Assembly: GCA_025765595.1 (NCBI GenBank)
Contig: JAIVFH010000038.1
Location: 242,880-306,879 of the forward strand
Direction of reading: 5' to 3'
Source: Obelidium mucronatum
Lineage: Eukaryota > Chytridiomycota > Chytridiomycetes > Chytridiales > Chytriomycetaceae
DNA: 64,000 bases
Positions 21,556-31,396 of this stretch are shown piece by piece. How positions within the stretch are numbered: the stretch's first letter is position 1; each line of letters starts with the position of its first letter. The position numbers and the translations under genes are program-made. A model generated the notes under the pieces. That model was not told the origin of the DNA. It saw only the letters and a program-made list of their open reading frames with translations, and did no database searches.

Positions 21556-24219
21556 ATGGAATCCAGTAGATCAAGAGAATCGACGGCGCAGCAGCTGGAA
21601 CTACCTTGGGAGCATATTCCCCACCAACCAGAACTCCACAGTCATAATACCCACCCAGCGCCAGAACCAGTGTACTATTCGATTCCAGCATCTGATTACT
21701 CGTATAATCTACCCAATGCCGAACAGTTTCAGCAGCCGCATCAACTTCCCTTCCAAGGTTCGGTTTCTGGGCCGAAAGACCCAGCCCCATTTCGTAACTA
21801 CAGCTATCCTCCCACACCGGCAAAGAAAACAGCGGCAAACTCTTCCAATTCGAAGAAGCCTCAAAGTTCTGCTTCAAATGGAGTCACGAAAAAACGCGAT
21901 CCCCACCATAAACCCAAAGTCTCAATCTCATTCAAAAATATTGCTGCTGGAATAACAAGAGAAAATTACGTCCCACCAACATCAACGCAACGGCACCAAG
22001 ATGCACAGAACCAAAAGTCAAATGTTGTGGTTGCGCAGCTGCAGGATCCAGAGTTGACGGATTTTAGTGGGTGCAAAACTGTGGAAGACCGGAAAAAGCT
22101 CTTGATGAGATTAAATTTGAATAGGAAATTGAAGCAGAAGATCTTGGAAAAGAAGGGTGAAGTTGCTGCTGGCGGTGGTACTGGGTGGACAGAACAACAG
22201 GCTGCTCAACTGCAATTGGGAATGTTCCAAGTGGATCCTCAGTATCAATATCAGCAAGGTGCGGATCTGTTTCGACATGAAAGCAGTGCGTCTTTGGGAA
22301 CATCTGCTATTACTGGTGGGTTTGGTGTGGAGGCAGCTGGCCTTCATTCAAGCAGCCATTTCACGGAGAGCAGCAATATTATGGACTCGGGCCCATTGAA
22401 GAGAGATGTCGAAGTCCGCTATGTGCCTTCAAGGATTTTAACGAAGCCAAAGAAGGAGAAAAAAGTATGTTTGGAAATGGCCAGATTACTTGTTATTAAC
22501 TTAATTCTGGAATATAGAATCAGCGAGCTGGAAAACCTGAGCAATCTCAAGAACCTACACCTATATCAGCGCAAATAGAGTCGAGTCGCATTGACAACTC
22601 GTCAAGCTCCATTAACGCATTGGCGCCGCTTCCACCAATCGATCCAAACAGCAACAACTCCCACGACCATCTCTTGGAAAGATCACAACAAGAATATAAT
22701 ACTCCGTACAGCGCAATATCATCATCCCAGACAAACTTTCCCTTCGCTGGATATCAGATGCTGTATCTTCCTTTACAAGTTCCTTCGAGCCCCAACGATC
22801 CCTTCTTGAGTCCAACAAGCAATCTATCAAGTCCCCCGAATAACTTGAGCTCTTCATCAAACAAGAAGCGGCAACGACGAAACAGCAACTCTACGCCCTT
22901 CCAATTGACACCTCCATCATCATCTGTATCGTCTGCGTCATCAATTCCGTCGTCTTCAAGTAACCAGCATCCAGTCCGGCAATTGAGCTTGGGCAGTTTG
23001 TTCCATCCGACATTACAAACACAAATGAGTAACGGCCAATTACTGAGTTCACTTGGGTTCTCGTTTTCCGGCTCAAGTTCTAGTTTGTTTGGCGGTTCGC
23101 TTGGGAATGGAGGTGCTAGTGGGAGTGGGAGTGGAACCACTGCGGAGACCAGTCCCATTTTCGGAGTATTCGTTCCCGCACCTGCTACTACTGCTGTTTC
23201 ATCGAGTAGCGGTGTCTTGGCTGCTGTAGAAGAAGGAAAGGAGGTGGGAGGCCTCAGTTCAGACGCAAAAGTGCAGAGCCCAACACAATTGGCTGTTAGC
23301 CCAACGGGAATGAGTCCTCAATCTTTCTACCAATGGGCATTCATGCAGCAGAAACAACTGCAAAATATGGCGATTCAGCAGGCGAGCGGATCCACTTCCG
23401 AGGGCAAAACAAGCGAAGTTGAGGGCACTAATACGCCTGTTCCATTATCGAAAAGTCATAGCTTATCGTTTTTGTTGCCTGTGGCCGCGAGTCTGCCAGT
23501 CGCGCCCGTTCCTTCAGACGTACAGAAAACGCACGGGAAACGAAAGCGAACGATTAGCTCTGCGAAAGGAAAAGAACGTGCAATATCAGAAGAGGAAAAC
23601 GATGGAGAGGATAGCCAGCACCAAATGCAATTTATTCCGCTTCAGCCAGAACAAATTCAGCAGCTTCAGCAACAGCAAGAAATGTTTCAAAAAGCGTACT
23701 TGCAGCAGTTTATGGATCAACAACAACACAACAACAAACGCTGGACCACTTGGAGCTCAAAATGATGGACCGCCTGTTACTGATTCATCGATCGATTTCT
23801 CAGCACTTCCCAAAGGTGTTTTCACGCCGATCCTTGGGTTTTCATCAGCAGACTGGTTCGCTCAAACGGCCAGCAACAATTTTGATGAACAAACCAAGGA
23901 TATTCAGCCAACATGGGGATTTGGGTTGATTGCGAACCTTCCTTTAACTGACTCAAAAGATATGCAGCTCACTGCTGGATCAGCTTTTCTTCCATACAAA
24001 AGCGGAAGCAGCATGACGTTGGCACCTGAAATGACAGAGGAGCTAATGAAATGCCACTCTCACTTCTTAATCCCAATTAACGCAACTGCTCCATCGACTG
24101 GAAACGGAGGCGGCAAAGCTAGTCCCCCTATCGGTGTTTGGTTGGGACTTCCTGGAAGTATAAGTCCTCCATTGGGCAGTGGGACAGGACACGCAACCAA
24201 GCTGTTTGGATTGAGTTGA
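21556..24219 (+). CDS. Large low-complexity, probably nuclear, regulatory protein; one frame change near the 3' end
   Basis: An 830-residue-class protein rich in Gln, Ser, Pro and Asn. Features: a basic patch KKRDPHHKPKVSISFK, a short conserved-looking helix DRKKLLMRLNLNRKLKQKI, an intron 22465-22518 (GTATGT ... ATATAG), long Ser/Pro tracts, a likely nuclear localisation signal HGKRKRTISSAKGKER, and a Gln-rich stretch (QIQQLQQQQEMFQ). Near 23742, inside a CAA/AAC run, the frame must shift by +1 to continue with NAGPLGAQNDGPPVTDSS to the stop at 24219. Composition suggests a transcription or chromatin regulator, but no DNA-binding domain is visible, so this is inference. The two halves are clearly one gene because the composition is continuous and neither has an independent start or promoter-like gap. 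Confidence 0.62.
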
Positions 24220-24410
24220 CACCCATACACGTATTTTAATTGACACATATTGGCATACTGCTTTTTTAATTCGAGTAAACGCAATTGTCTCTTTCTGAGT
24301 TTTGTGAAATCTGACAGGCAAAACAGGAAAAACAGCCACCGCCCTTTTCTCCCCCGTGCCTCGCTGCAGTCTAATCCAACCCATCCACCTGTGAATCACA
24401 AAATCATAAC

Positions 24411-26903
24411 ATGAGCGGCGATATTCCAGCTCTGCCCAGCCTCGCATCAAACGCGTCAGTGCTCACTTTGACGACAGCTGATTCTGCCAGCGACCTTCTC
24501 CAAACAACAACCGCGGCCCACTTCTCCCCCCTCAAGTCTGGAGAACCAGGTTACCATAATACAACTAGAAGAATCTTGGACAGTGACTCAGATGACTCGG
24601 ATGATGAAAAGATTGGAAGCACTGAGGAATTGATTGCAAAATTGAATTCAGAAAGAGCGCATCGCGGACCGCAGGCCAAAGCAAAGTAAAATCACGGCTC
24701 TGTTATTTATCCGATTTTGTTTAAATAGTCATTTTAGTAATATTTTTTTTTTACGTTTGTTCACACAGACCACGAAAGAAGGGCATTGATGTCGAAAATG
24801 AAATGGAAGTCATGTCGCGAAAATTGCTGAATGTCGGCATTGACGAGAACGCGGTGGCAAATGCGATTCCAGAGGCTCAGTATTACTTACCCAATGATCC
24901 CACAGCCATTCGATACCTGGTTCGCTTTTATTTTTGTGAAGTTTTTGTTATCACGGGTCTTGGCTTCTAATCGTATGTATACAGCTTCCAACACATGCCT
25001 CTCAAGTTATTTCAGCTTTGAATCATGAGGTTTTGGATTATGTCTTGAACGCTATGAAACAAATTAGGAGATACATGTGTGTTGGTTAGTTCCTTTGAGG
25101 ATAAAAAATGCAAATGTATAATTCAAGGGCGTTTCTGACATTTAAATATATTCGTAGACGATATTCCTGATAAGACTGAACGCGTGCTTGACCTCAAAGC
25201 CCTTCCAAGAATTCGGGAACTTTTGCTCAAATCCAATCATCTTATTCAGGTAATAAATCTTGTATTCATGTTGATTCCAGAAATCATTTAGACTTTCCTC
25301 TTTTGACCACAGTATGAAGGGTGTTGGATTCTGACAAATATCGCTGCCTGGAAACTCTGCTCACACGGCAGCTGTTGTGAATTACGAATTCATTCCGCCC
25401 TTGATTCATTTGCTGCGATCCAGTGGGGATCAAGTCCGCGTACAAGCAGCGTGGGCTCTGGGGAACGTTGCTGGTGATTGTAAAGAGTATACACAAATTC
25501 TGTTGGATCATGGTATAATGGAGCCATTACTGGAGATACCCTATTACGAAATGAGCCAGCGAAAATGTATACAGGCGAGGCATGTAGTGTGTTGGGTCAT
25601 TGCGAATTTATGTCGTTGGGACAATCGAGATTGGTCACAGGTATGCTCCACTGAAGTCATAGCTTATCTCGTTTAAAACGTTTTTTTTCCCCATAAATTC
25701 AGGTGGAGCCTTGTTTTCCGTTGATTCAGGATACCGTGTTGAACTTTAGAGATGAGGATGTCATGTCGGAAGCAATGTGGGCGCTTTCGCGTATTTTCCA
25801 TGGCAAGAATCCAGGAAATTCCAAGCTTGTGCAGGTTCCGTTGATTCGAAAATTAGTTTCGTCAATGTGAGTCCAGTTTACTGTGTGGAATATTAGTTTT
25901 CTAAAAGTGCGGAAATGCAACAGGCAAAGCAGCCGGGCAAATATTCAAACCCCCGTTCTACGAGTGATGACAAATATTTCGGGTGAATCTAAGCATGCTC
26001 ACACTGACGTGAGATGATTTTTTCCGACTTAGTTTACCACTGTCTTCTTACTCAATTTTTTTGTGTGATTGCAGGTCTTAATTCAGGCTGGAATATTGGA
26101 TGCCATCTACAGCATCCTTATCAGTAGACATGTTCATATTCCTCAAGTCATTATTGAGGTTCTTCATTGTTTGTCTAATATAACGGCTGGGACTCCGGAA
26201 CAAAAGGAAGCAGTAAATAGAGCTGGCCTATTTGAACCCGTTCGTGAGGTTTTAATGAATTCTCCCGACGTGAAAGCAAAAAAGGAAGCGTTACATGTAC
26301 TCAGAAACGCTGTTGATCGGGATGCCACGCCTGAGCATTTTAGGTAAGCGAGAAACTAAATAACCAAAAAAAGGCTGACTTTTAGAACAAGGGATGTTGT
26401 CGGACCACAGGGAGAGATTTTTGCCCCGCTGACAAAATTCCTCGCACAAACCACCAAGGACTTGGACATACAACTCGAAGTCATTGAAACGCTCAACATT
26501 ATCTTTAGCCGAGGCGATGAGCCTTTGATCCGAAACCTTTACCCGTTTGCCATTCCGGGCACCAATGTCTATGTCACCTGCATGAATTACATCTCACAAC
26601 AAAACTTCAAGAACATTTGGGAAGCAGTATAAGCAGATATTTTTGAGTCCAGATGATGACCTCGCTCCAATGATGTTTCAGTGTATGGTAACCGAACAAG
26701 AAGTCAAGGCACGTACAGATATAGACGAAGAAACAAAGAAGGGCGTTGTTGATGCAGTAGTCGGACATTTTCGCCCTGGTTTGACTAGTAGCGATATTGT
26801 AAAGACTGAAAAGTTGAAGAAGGCGATTTCCAGAGATATGGGTATGATGATGGACTTGTATTTGTCTAGTACAGCGGAAATCGACATTGGAAGTTATGTC
26901 TGA
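24411..26903 (+). CDS. Importin-alpha-like armadillo-repeat protein
   Basis: Multi-exon gene (about nine exons, introns 50-90 bases) with tandem ARM repeats: EGCWILTNIA, GNSAHTAAVVNYEFIPPLIH, VQAAWALGNVAGDCKEY, EAMWALSRIFHGKN, VLHCLSNITAGTPEQ. These are the Trp/Asn ladder motifs by which importin alpha binds nuclear localisation signals. The N-terminus is acidic (DSDSDDSDDEKIGSTEE) and no Arg-rich importin-beta-binding domain is evident. It may therefore be a divergent karyopherin-alpha or an ARM protein of another role. Frame shifts of +1 are needed at about 25352 (GCTGCCTGG) and about 26612 to keep the repeats and the C-terminus (SPDDDLAPMMFQCMV). A further +1 near 26885 would extend the protein to 26970. 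Confidence 0.78.
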
Positions 26904-27050
26904 ATTTGATTTAATGGAGGCAGGAATGTCTGGTCTTGCTTTGGGATTGCGCGGAGGTCAAACCGAGTAGAAAAGTCAAACGAATGGGAAATTTCAATGG
27001 AAGTGATGCATTTATTGGAAGAAAGAGAATTTGAATAGAATACAAAAGGG

Positions 27051-27518
27051 TTAAAGGCAATATGGCACGGCGTTGATCAACTGGCAGATGCCCGCCCCTT
27101 CGTCGCAGTTTGCCGAAGTCACGAAAACACCCCCCTGACAGACGGCAATAGTGTCCTGGTTCGCGGCCGTGTCCCTGGGCCCGCACGCGTACTGGCCTGC
27201 TGAGCAGACGGCGCCGAGCGCCACCCGGCCGGCGGCTTGTGCGGCTTGTGCGGCTTGCGCCTGTGCGACGCCATTAGTCAGCGGCTGTTGCACGGCGCAG
27301 TTTGCCGCAAAGTCAATTTTTCCGGCGTTGCACACGGCGGCGTCCTCGTCGAGCGGCGGCAGCACAGCGCCCGCGCCGGCGCCCGTGCACTGAATGAGCA
27401 CCTTGCCGCACTGCGTCTGGCACAGAAACTGGTTCGCAAACAGGCAGTCGGCTGTCGACGCCGCCGTCGCGAGCGTTGCCAGGCTCGCAAGCAAGGAGAA
27501 GAGCGTGGATGCGTTCAT
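27051..27518 (-). CDS. Small secreted Cys-rich protein with CBM19-like C-terminus
   Basis: A 155-residue protein. The chosen ATG at 27518 gives a clean signal peptide (LFSLLASLATLATAAS). Module 1 is ADCLFANQFLCQTQCGKVLI ... CNAGKIDFAANC, shared almost word for word with the LysM protein at 33219-34013. Module 2 is VCSAGQYACGPRDTAANQD ... CQGGVFVTSANC ... C, with the cysteine and aromatic spacing of CBM19-type chitin-binding domains. Chitin or cell-wall binding at the cell surface is the likely role. The DNA is unusually GC-rich compared with its paralogue. A retrotransposon begins 61 bases upstream of the start codon, so its promoter has probably been displaced. Confidence 0.8.
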   Translation of the reverse strand: MNASTLFSLLASLATLATAASTADCLFANQFLCQTQCGKVLIQCTGAGAGAVLPPLDEDAAVCNAGKIDFAANCAVQQPLTNGVAQAQAAQAAQAAGRVALGAVCSAGQYACGPRDTAANQDTIAVCQGGVFVTSANCDEGAGICQLINAVPYCL

Positions 27519-27578
27519 GTCTGTGTTTCGTTGTCTGTTGATGCTGTCCAATGCCAAGAGACATTTGCTTTTATACAC

Positions 27579-27693
27579 ATAATACGCGTTTAAGGGTTAG
27601 CTGTGTGGGATCGATATATTGAGAGATCCCACCAGTCAAGCCTTGACAAGCCGTATGGTGTCCAATTTGGAACACTTTTCCCTTTTCCAAACC
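27579..27693 (+). repeat. Element repeat A1
   Basis: 115-base direct repeat identical to 32542-32656. It begins ATAATACGCGTTTAAGGGTT and ends TTTTCCAAACC, and probably contains the element's promoter because the gag-like ATG follows 32 bases later. Confidence 0.93.
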
Positions 27694-27724
27694 CCTCCGC
27701 TCACTCGCTACCGCTTACGCTCCG

Positions 27725-29198
27725 ATGGCCGCCGCCCACCCAGCCCCCGCGAACACCAACGTGTTGACTTTCCTCTTCGCTACCCTCGACGCCGACATGG
27801 TAGGTATCATAGCCGGTGCCATGGACCTCCCGGCAGACACGCCAGCCGACGAGGTCTTCCAGGCCCTGGTGGACCACCCGGGCAACGCCAACCCGGCGCT
27901 GGCCTGGGATGGGCGCTTTCGCCTCTCGGTCCCGTTCGCCAACCCGCCAGCCCCAGAAGACCCGGACTGGGACGATTTCGTCGCCCTGCGCGACAGCGAC
28001 GCCGCCAACGCCGTCGTCCCCCCCCCTCCACCCCCGCCCCGCCGTCTACAGGGTTTCCGCGCCGCCGCGGAAGCCATTCGCGCCGCCCAGCGGCAACGCG
28101 AACAGCAGCTGCAGCAGCAGCAACAGCAACAGCGCCGCCCTCCACCACCACCCGCCGACGACGCCGACTCCGATGACGCCGACGACGCCGACGACGCCGC
28201 CTCGGATGCCACCGTCGACATGCGCTCCGCCACCAGGCTCCAGGTTAGTCCACCTTTCGTTCAACCCCCCTTGCATTTCCTCCTCTCGTGTCCTGGCGTT
28301 AGCGGAACGGCAACCGCCCCAGGCTCTCACGCGGCGAAGCCGCGCACTTTTCGGCGAAGCCGTGCACGTCGTGGCGACGCCAACGCAACGGGGGTGAAAG
28401 TCCCCCAACGAGCACCACACTCGTGCGGGCCCCACTCTCCTGGCGAGCTTCATGCCACAGGTCGAGCCTCGCGCTCCGGTGAGCTCCGCGCTCTTAAGCC
28501 CTCTCGCCGTAAGAGGCCCCGCCGGGGTAGGCACCCGGCGGCATGCGTGAGGAACCATGGCCCCCGCTTAGGGGTCTCCAACACCGCGACCCCATCCACA
28601 GCAGCCTACCACATCTCTCACCCCTTACTGACCAGTTGTCAATTAGGGGCGCTTCGAGATGCTGGACGAGTCGTTCCGCGCGACGATCACAACCCTGGGT
28701 TACACCAGTAACCCAGACATCCGCACCGCCATCGCCGCCGTCACGGGAGCAGCATCCCACGCGGGCGACATGGCCGCCTTCAACAACTACAGCAAGGCGG
28801 CCCTCATCGCCGACACGGCCGCACAGAAGGGCTGCACCCCACAGGCGGTGCAGCGGTTCCTCATGTCCCACCTCAAAGAGACGCCCGCCCACAACGGTCT
28901 CGACGAGGCATGGCTCGCCAAGATCGACAGACACGCCATCCAGCAGTCGAAGGTCGCCGACGCCACCCGCTCCAAGCGCGGCACCAACAACACCACCGGA
29001 GGCAGCTCCTCCCGCGGCGGCAGCGGCTGCTCCCACTGCAAGCGGAACGGCATTCCGCCCCACTCGCCATCGGACTGCCGCAGCTACTGCGACTCCGCCA
29101 CCTGCACCCGCTCCCGCTGCAGAAACAACCGCACCCCACCCGCTGGCACCAGCAGCGGCGGCAGTGGCAACAGCGGCAACCGCGACGAACGTCGTTGA
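27725..29198 (+). CDS. Retrotransposon gag-like ORF1, two exons
   Basis: Exon 1 (27725-28243) starts MAAAHPAPANTNVLTFLF and ends in a Pro/Arg/Gln region and an Asp/Ala run (DDADSDDADDADDAASDA). Exon 2 (28647-29198) reads GRFEMLDESFRATITTLGY, continues as a helical domain, and ends with a zinc-knuckle variant C-x2-C-x7-H-x4-C (CSHC ... HSPSDC) plus further cysteines. The knuckle and position make this the nucleocapsid-type protein. The 403-base intron has donor GTTAGT, a CTGAC branch-like site and acceptor AATTAG, and both exons are in phase 0. Without splicing, the first exon's frame runs to 28711 and misses the zinc-knuckle half. Confidence 0.8.
28244..28646 (+). other. Structured GC-rich intron of ORF1
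   Basis: The intron contains a dense series of short hairpins: GCGGC-GAA-GCCGC (28331-28343), CGGC-GAA-GCCG (28352-28362), GGGGG-TGAAAG-TCCCCC-type (28390-28406), CGAG-7-CTCG (28409-28423), CCTCT-7-AGAGG (28500-28516), GCCGGG-7-CCCGGC (28521-28539) and CCCC-6-GGGG (28562-28574). The splice borders look spliceosomal. Whether the folded core is only base composition or a functional RNA cannot be told from one copy. Confidence 0.6.
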
Positions 29199-29248
29199 TC
29201 CTCCGGCCCAGTCAGCGCCGTCGCCCCCCCCAATAAACACCCCTCCAC

Positions 29249-31396
29249 ATGACTCATCACGTGACGCTAACACCACCACCACAGCACGACTCCCACATCG
29301 TCCACCAGCGGATCTTCGGCGACAACGCCATATCCGCCGCACCGGTCCAACCACACCCGCCAGTCGAGGAGGTGCTCGCCGGCCGCGCCAAAGGCGACCC
29401 GGCAACCCTGTTCCTCCCAAGCCCCGACGCATTCCGCGCGGGCAACGTCAACGCCACCCGGCTCCACGCCTGGCGCAAGGTAGCAGCTTTCTCCCCACAC
29501 GAGAAACTCATCCTCCGCATCGTCGAACACGGCGTCGACATCGACGACTTCTGGAAGTCCGACGCCCGACCACCACCACTCTACCAGGACAACCACGGCG
29601 GCACTCCGCCGCACCTCACCACCTTCCTCAACAAGGAGCTGGAAAACGACCTCCGCTCGGGCGCGTGCATCCCCTTGGGCCCATGTGACAGCACAGCCCC
29701 ACCCCACGTGGTCTACCCGATCGGAGTCGAACCCACCAAACCGCGCCGCATCGCCGATCTCCGGCGACTCAACGAGTACACCGCCGCACCCCCACACCAC
29801 CCGGAATCACTCCGGCAGCTCAGCCGATGGATCGGCACCCACATGGCCGTCATCGACGTCAAGGCGTGCTACTACAATTTCCGCCTAGCTCCCAGCTCGC
29901 GGAAATACTTCGGCTTCCGCTGGAGACACAAAGGCCGCTGGACCTACTTCGTGTCCACGGTGCTTGTGTTCGGATGGAACAGCGCATCCTTCGTGTGCTT
30001 CATCCTCACCGACGCGATCGCGCGCTACCTCCGCGCCCACCAACTGCCGCTCATGGTCTTCTTCGATGACTTCGGTCTTGGAGAACTCCGAGGCGCGCCG
30101 ACCGCACCCGCCCGCGTCAGCAACTCGGTGTATGTGCTACTCATCCTGGGCACCGAGTTGGGCTTGTTCTTCGGACGCAAATCCCAGGTCATCCCATCCA
30201 CCACACCGAGATACCTCGGCTTCATCCTGATGCTGCTCGAAAGGCGCCTCGAGCTCCCAGACGACAAACGGGAGCGCTTCCTAACGCTGCTCCGGTCCTT
30301 CATCGACAAAGACGCCGCCCCATACGCGGCCCTCGAATCCTTCGTCGGCAAGTGCGTCCACCTGTCATTCGCCCTCCAGGGCGGCATGGCATTCACCCGG
30401 CTTCAATACGAAGGGCTTGCCACGCAAGCCCGCGGTCACGCGGTCGCTATCTCCCCCGCGCTACGCGAGGAGCTCCGCGAATGGCTCTGCGTCGACACGA
30501 GCCACCCCGAACACTGGAAGGGAGCCGAATGGCTGTCCCCCATGCACGTCGCCATCGACACCCGACCCAAGCTCAACACCGACGCCAACGACAACCGCCA
30601 CGGCGGCGTCCTCGTTACCGAAGGCGGAACCCGCCACACAGGGGAGGAGGTCCCTGACCACCTCCTCCCCAACGCCGGCGTGTCCATCAACGCGCGCGAG
30701 GTGTTCGCGCTCTTCGCCGCCCTCTGCCAGTTTGCCAACCAACTCCGCAACAGATGGGTCGACGTGTGGCTCGACAGTATGGTCGCCGTACACTGCCTCA
30801 ACAAAGGCTCGTCCACCTCCCCGCTCATCAACGGCTACCTCGCCTTGATCTGGCGGCTCTGCCGCCACATCAACTGCCACCTCATCGTCCACCACCTCCG
30901 GTCCGAGGAGAACGACGTGGCCGACGGCATCACCCGCGAGGACGCGTGCAATGACCACCGCCTCACCCCGGCGGCATTCGCCAAGGTCCAGGCCTTCACC
31001 CAAGCCGCCATCGGCCGACCCTGCAACATCGACGCCATGGCGTCGTCCATGAACGCGAAACTCCCGCGCTTCTCCAGCCGCTACGAGACACCCGGCGCCG
31101 CCGGCACCAACATCCTATCGGTAACCCTCACGGCGGACGACACCGCCTACTTCTTCCCACCCTTTGCCATGATCGCCGCCACCACCCAGTACGCCATCGA
31201 ATCGAAGGCGACAGCCGTGATTGTGGTGCCCGAGATCATGGAGAGCTGGTGGCCGCAACTCCACCAAGCCGCAACCCACGTGACGCGCTTAGCACCCGTG
31301 GGCCAGATCGACACCCTCCTAGGGTACCACAAGCTCTCCAAAGCTATAGCCCCCATCCCTAACTCCCACAACCTCTGGTGCTTCATCATCCAATAA
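29249..31396 (+). CDS. Retrotransposon ORF2: reverse transcriptase - RNase H
   Basis: 715 residues. The RT region has VEPTKPRRIADLRRLNEY, MAVIDVKACYYNFRLAPSS, FVSTVLVFGWNSASFVC, and the catalytic box MVFFDDFGLG (about residue 268) in place of YxDD, followed by TPRYLGFILML. RNase H acidic residues are visible in order: VAIDTRP (about 433), NAREVFALFAAL (about 483), VWLDSMVAVHCLN (about 507) and NDVADGITRE (about 557). The C-terminal ~120 residues (DAMASSMNAKLPRFSSRY ... YFFPPFAMI) form the post-RNase H region commonly seen in DIRS-type polyproteins. No integrase or protease is present, consistent with the tyrosine-recombinase lifestyle. The ATG follows ORF1 by 50 bases. Confidence 0.9.
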   Translation: MTHHVTLTPPPQHDSHIVHQRIFGDNAISAAPVQPHPPVEEVLAGRAKGDPATLFLPSPDAFRAGNVNATRLHAWRKVAAFSPHEKLILRIVEHGVDIDDFWKSDARPPPLYQDNHGGTPPHLTTFLNKELENDLRSGACIPLGPCDSTAPPHVVYPIGVEPTKPRRIADLRRLNEYTAAPPHHPESLRQLSRWIGTHMAVIDVKACYYNFRLAPSSRKYFGFRWRHKGRWTYFVSTVLVFGWNSASFVCFILTDAIARYLRAHQLPLMVFFDDFGLGELRGAPTAPARVSNSVYVLLILGTELGLFFGRKSQVIPSTTPRYLGFILMLLERRLELPDDKRERFLTLLRSFIDKDAAPYAALESFVGKCVHLSFALQGGMAFTRLQYEGLATQARGHAVAISPALREELREWLCVDTSHPEHWKGAEWLSPMHVAIDTRPKLNTDANDNRHGGVLVTEGGTRHTGEEVPDHLLPNAGVSINAREVFALFAALCQFANQLRNRWVDVWLDSMVAVHCLNKGSSTSPLINGYLALIWRLCRHINCHLIVHHLRSEENDVADGITREDACNDHRLTPAAFAKVQAFTQAAIGRPCNIDAMASSMNAKLPRFSSRYETPGAAGTNILSVTLTADDTAYFFPPFAMIAATTQYAIESKATAVIVVPEIMESWWPQLHQAATHVTRLAPVGQIDTLLGYHKLSKAIAPIPNSHNLWCFIIQ

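Noticed and set aside
22754..23158. Acidic minus-strand frame inside the Ser/Pro-rich gene
   Set aside because: Antisense of Ser/Pro codons; the plus-strand frame is longer and continuous with upstream exons.
25350..25680. Treating the ARM-repeat segment at 25377-25676 as a separate gene
   Set aside because: It continues the ARM solenoid of the upstream exon after a one-base shift and is followed by further in-phase ARM exons.
28380..28440. Group II intron remnant in the gag intron
   Set aside because: The GGGGGTGAAAGTCCCCC stem is suggestive, but no domain V-type hairpin (AGC...GAAA...GTT) or GTGYG start is visible, and the splice borders look spliceosomal.
28543..29688. 381-codon Pro/Thr/Ser/Arg-rich plus-strand frame in the retrotransposon
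   Set aside because: GC-rich shadow of the gag and RT ORFs. Extreme composition and no motif.
30461..31003. Minus-strand frame opposite the RNase H region
   Set aside because: Antisense shadow produced by GC-rich codon bias; RNase H motifs lie on the plus strand.
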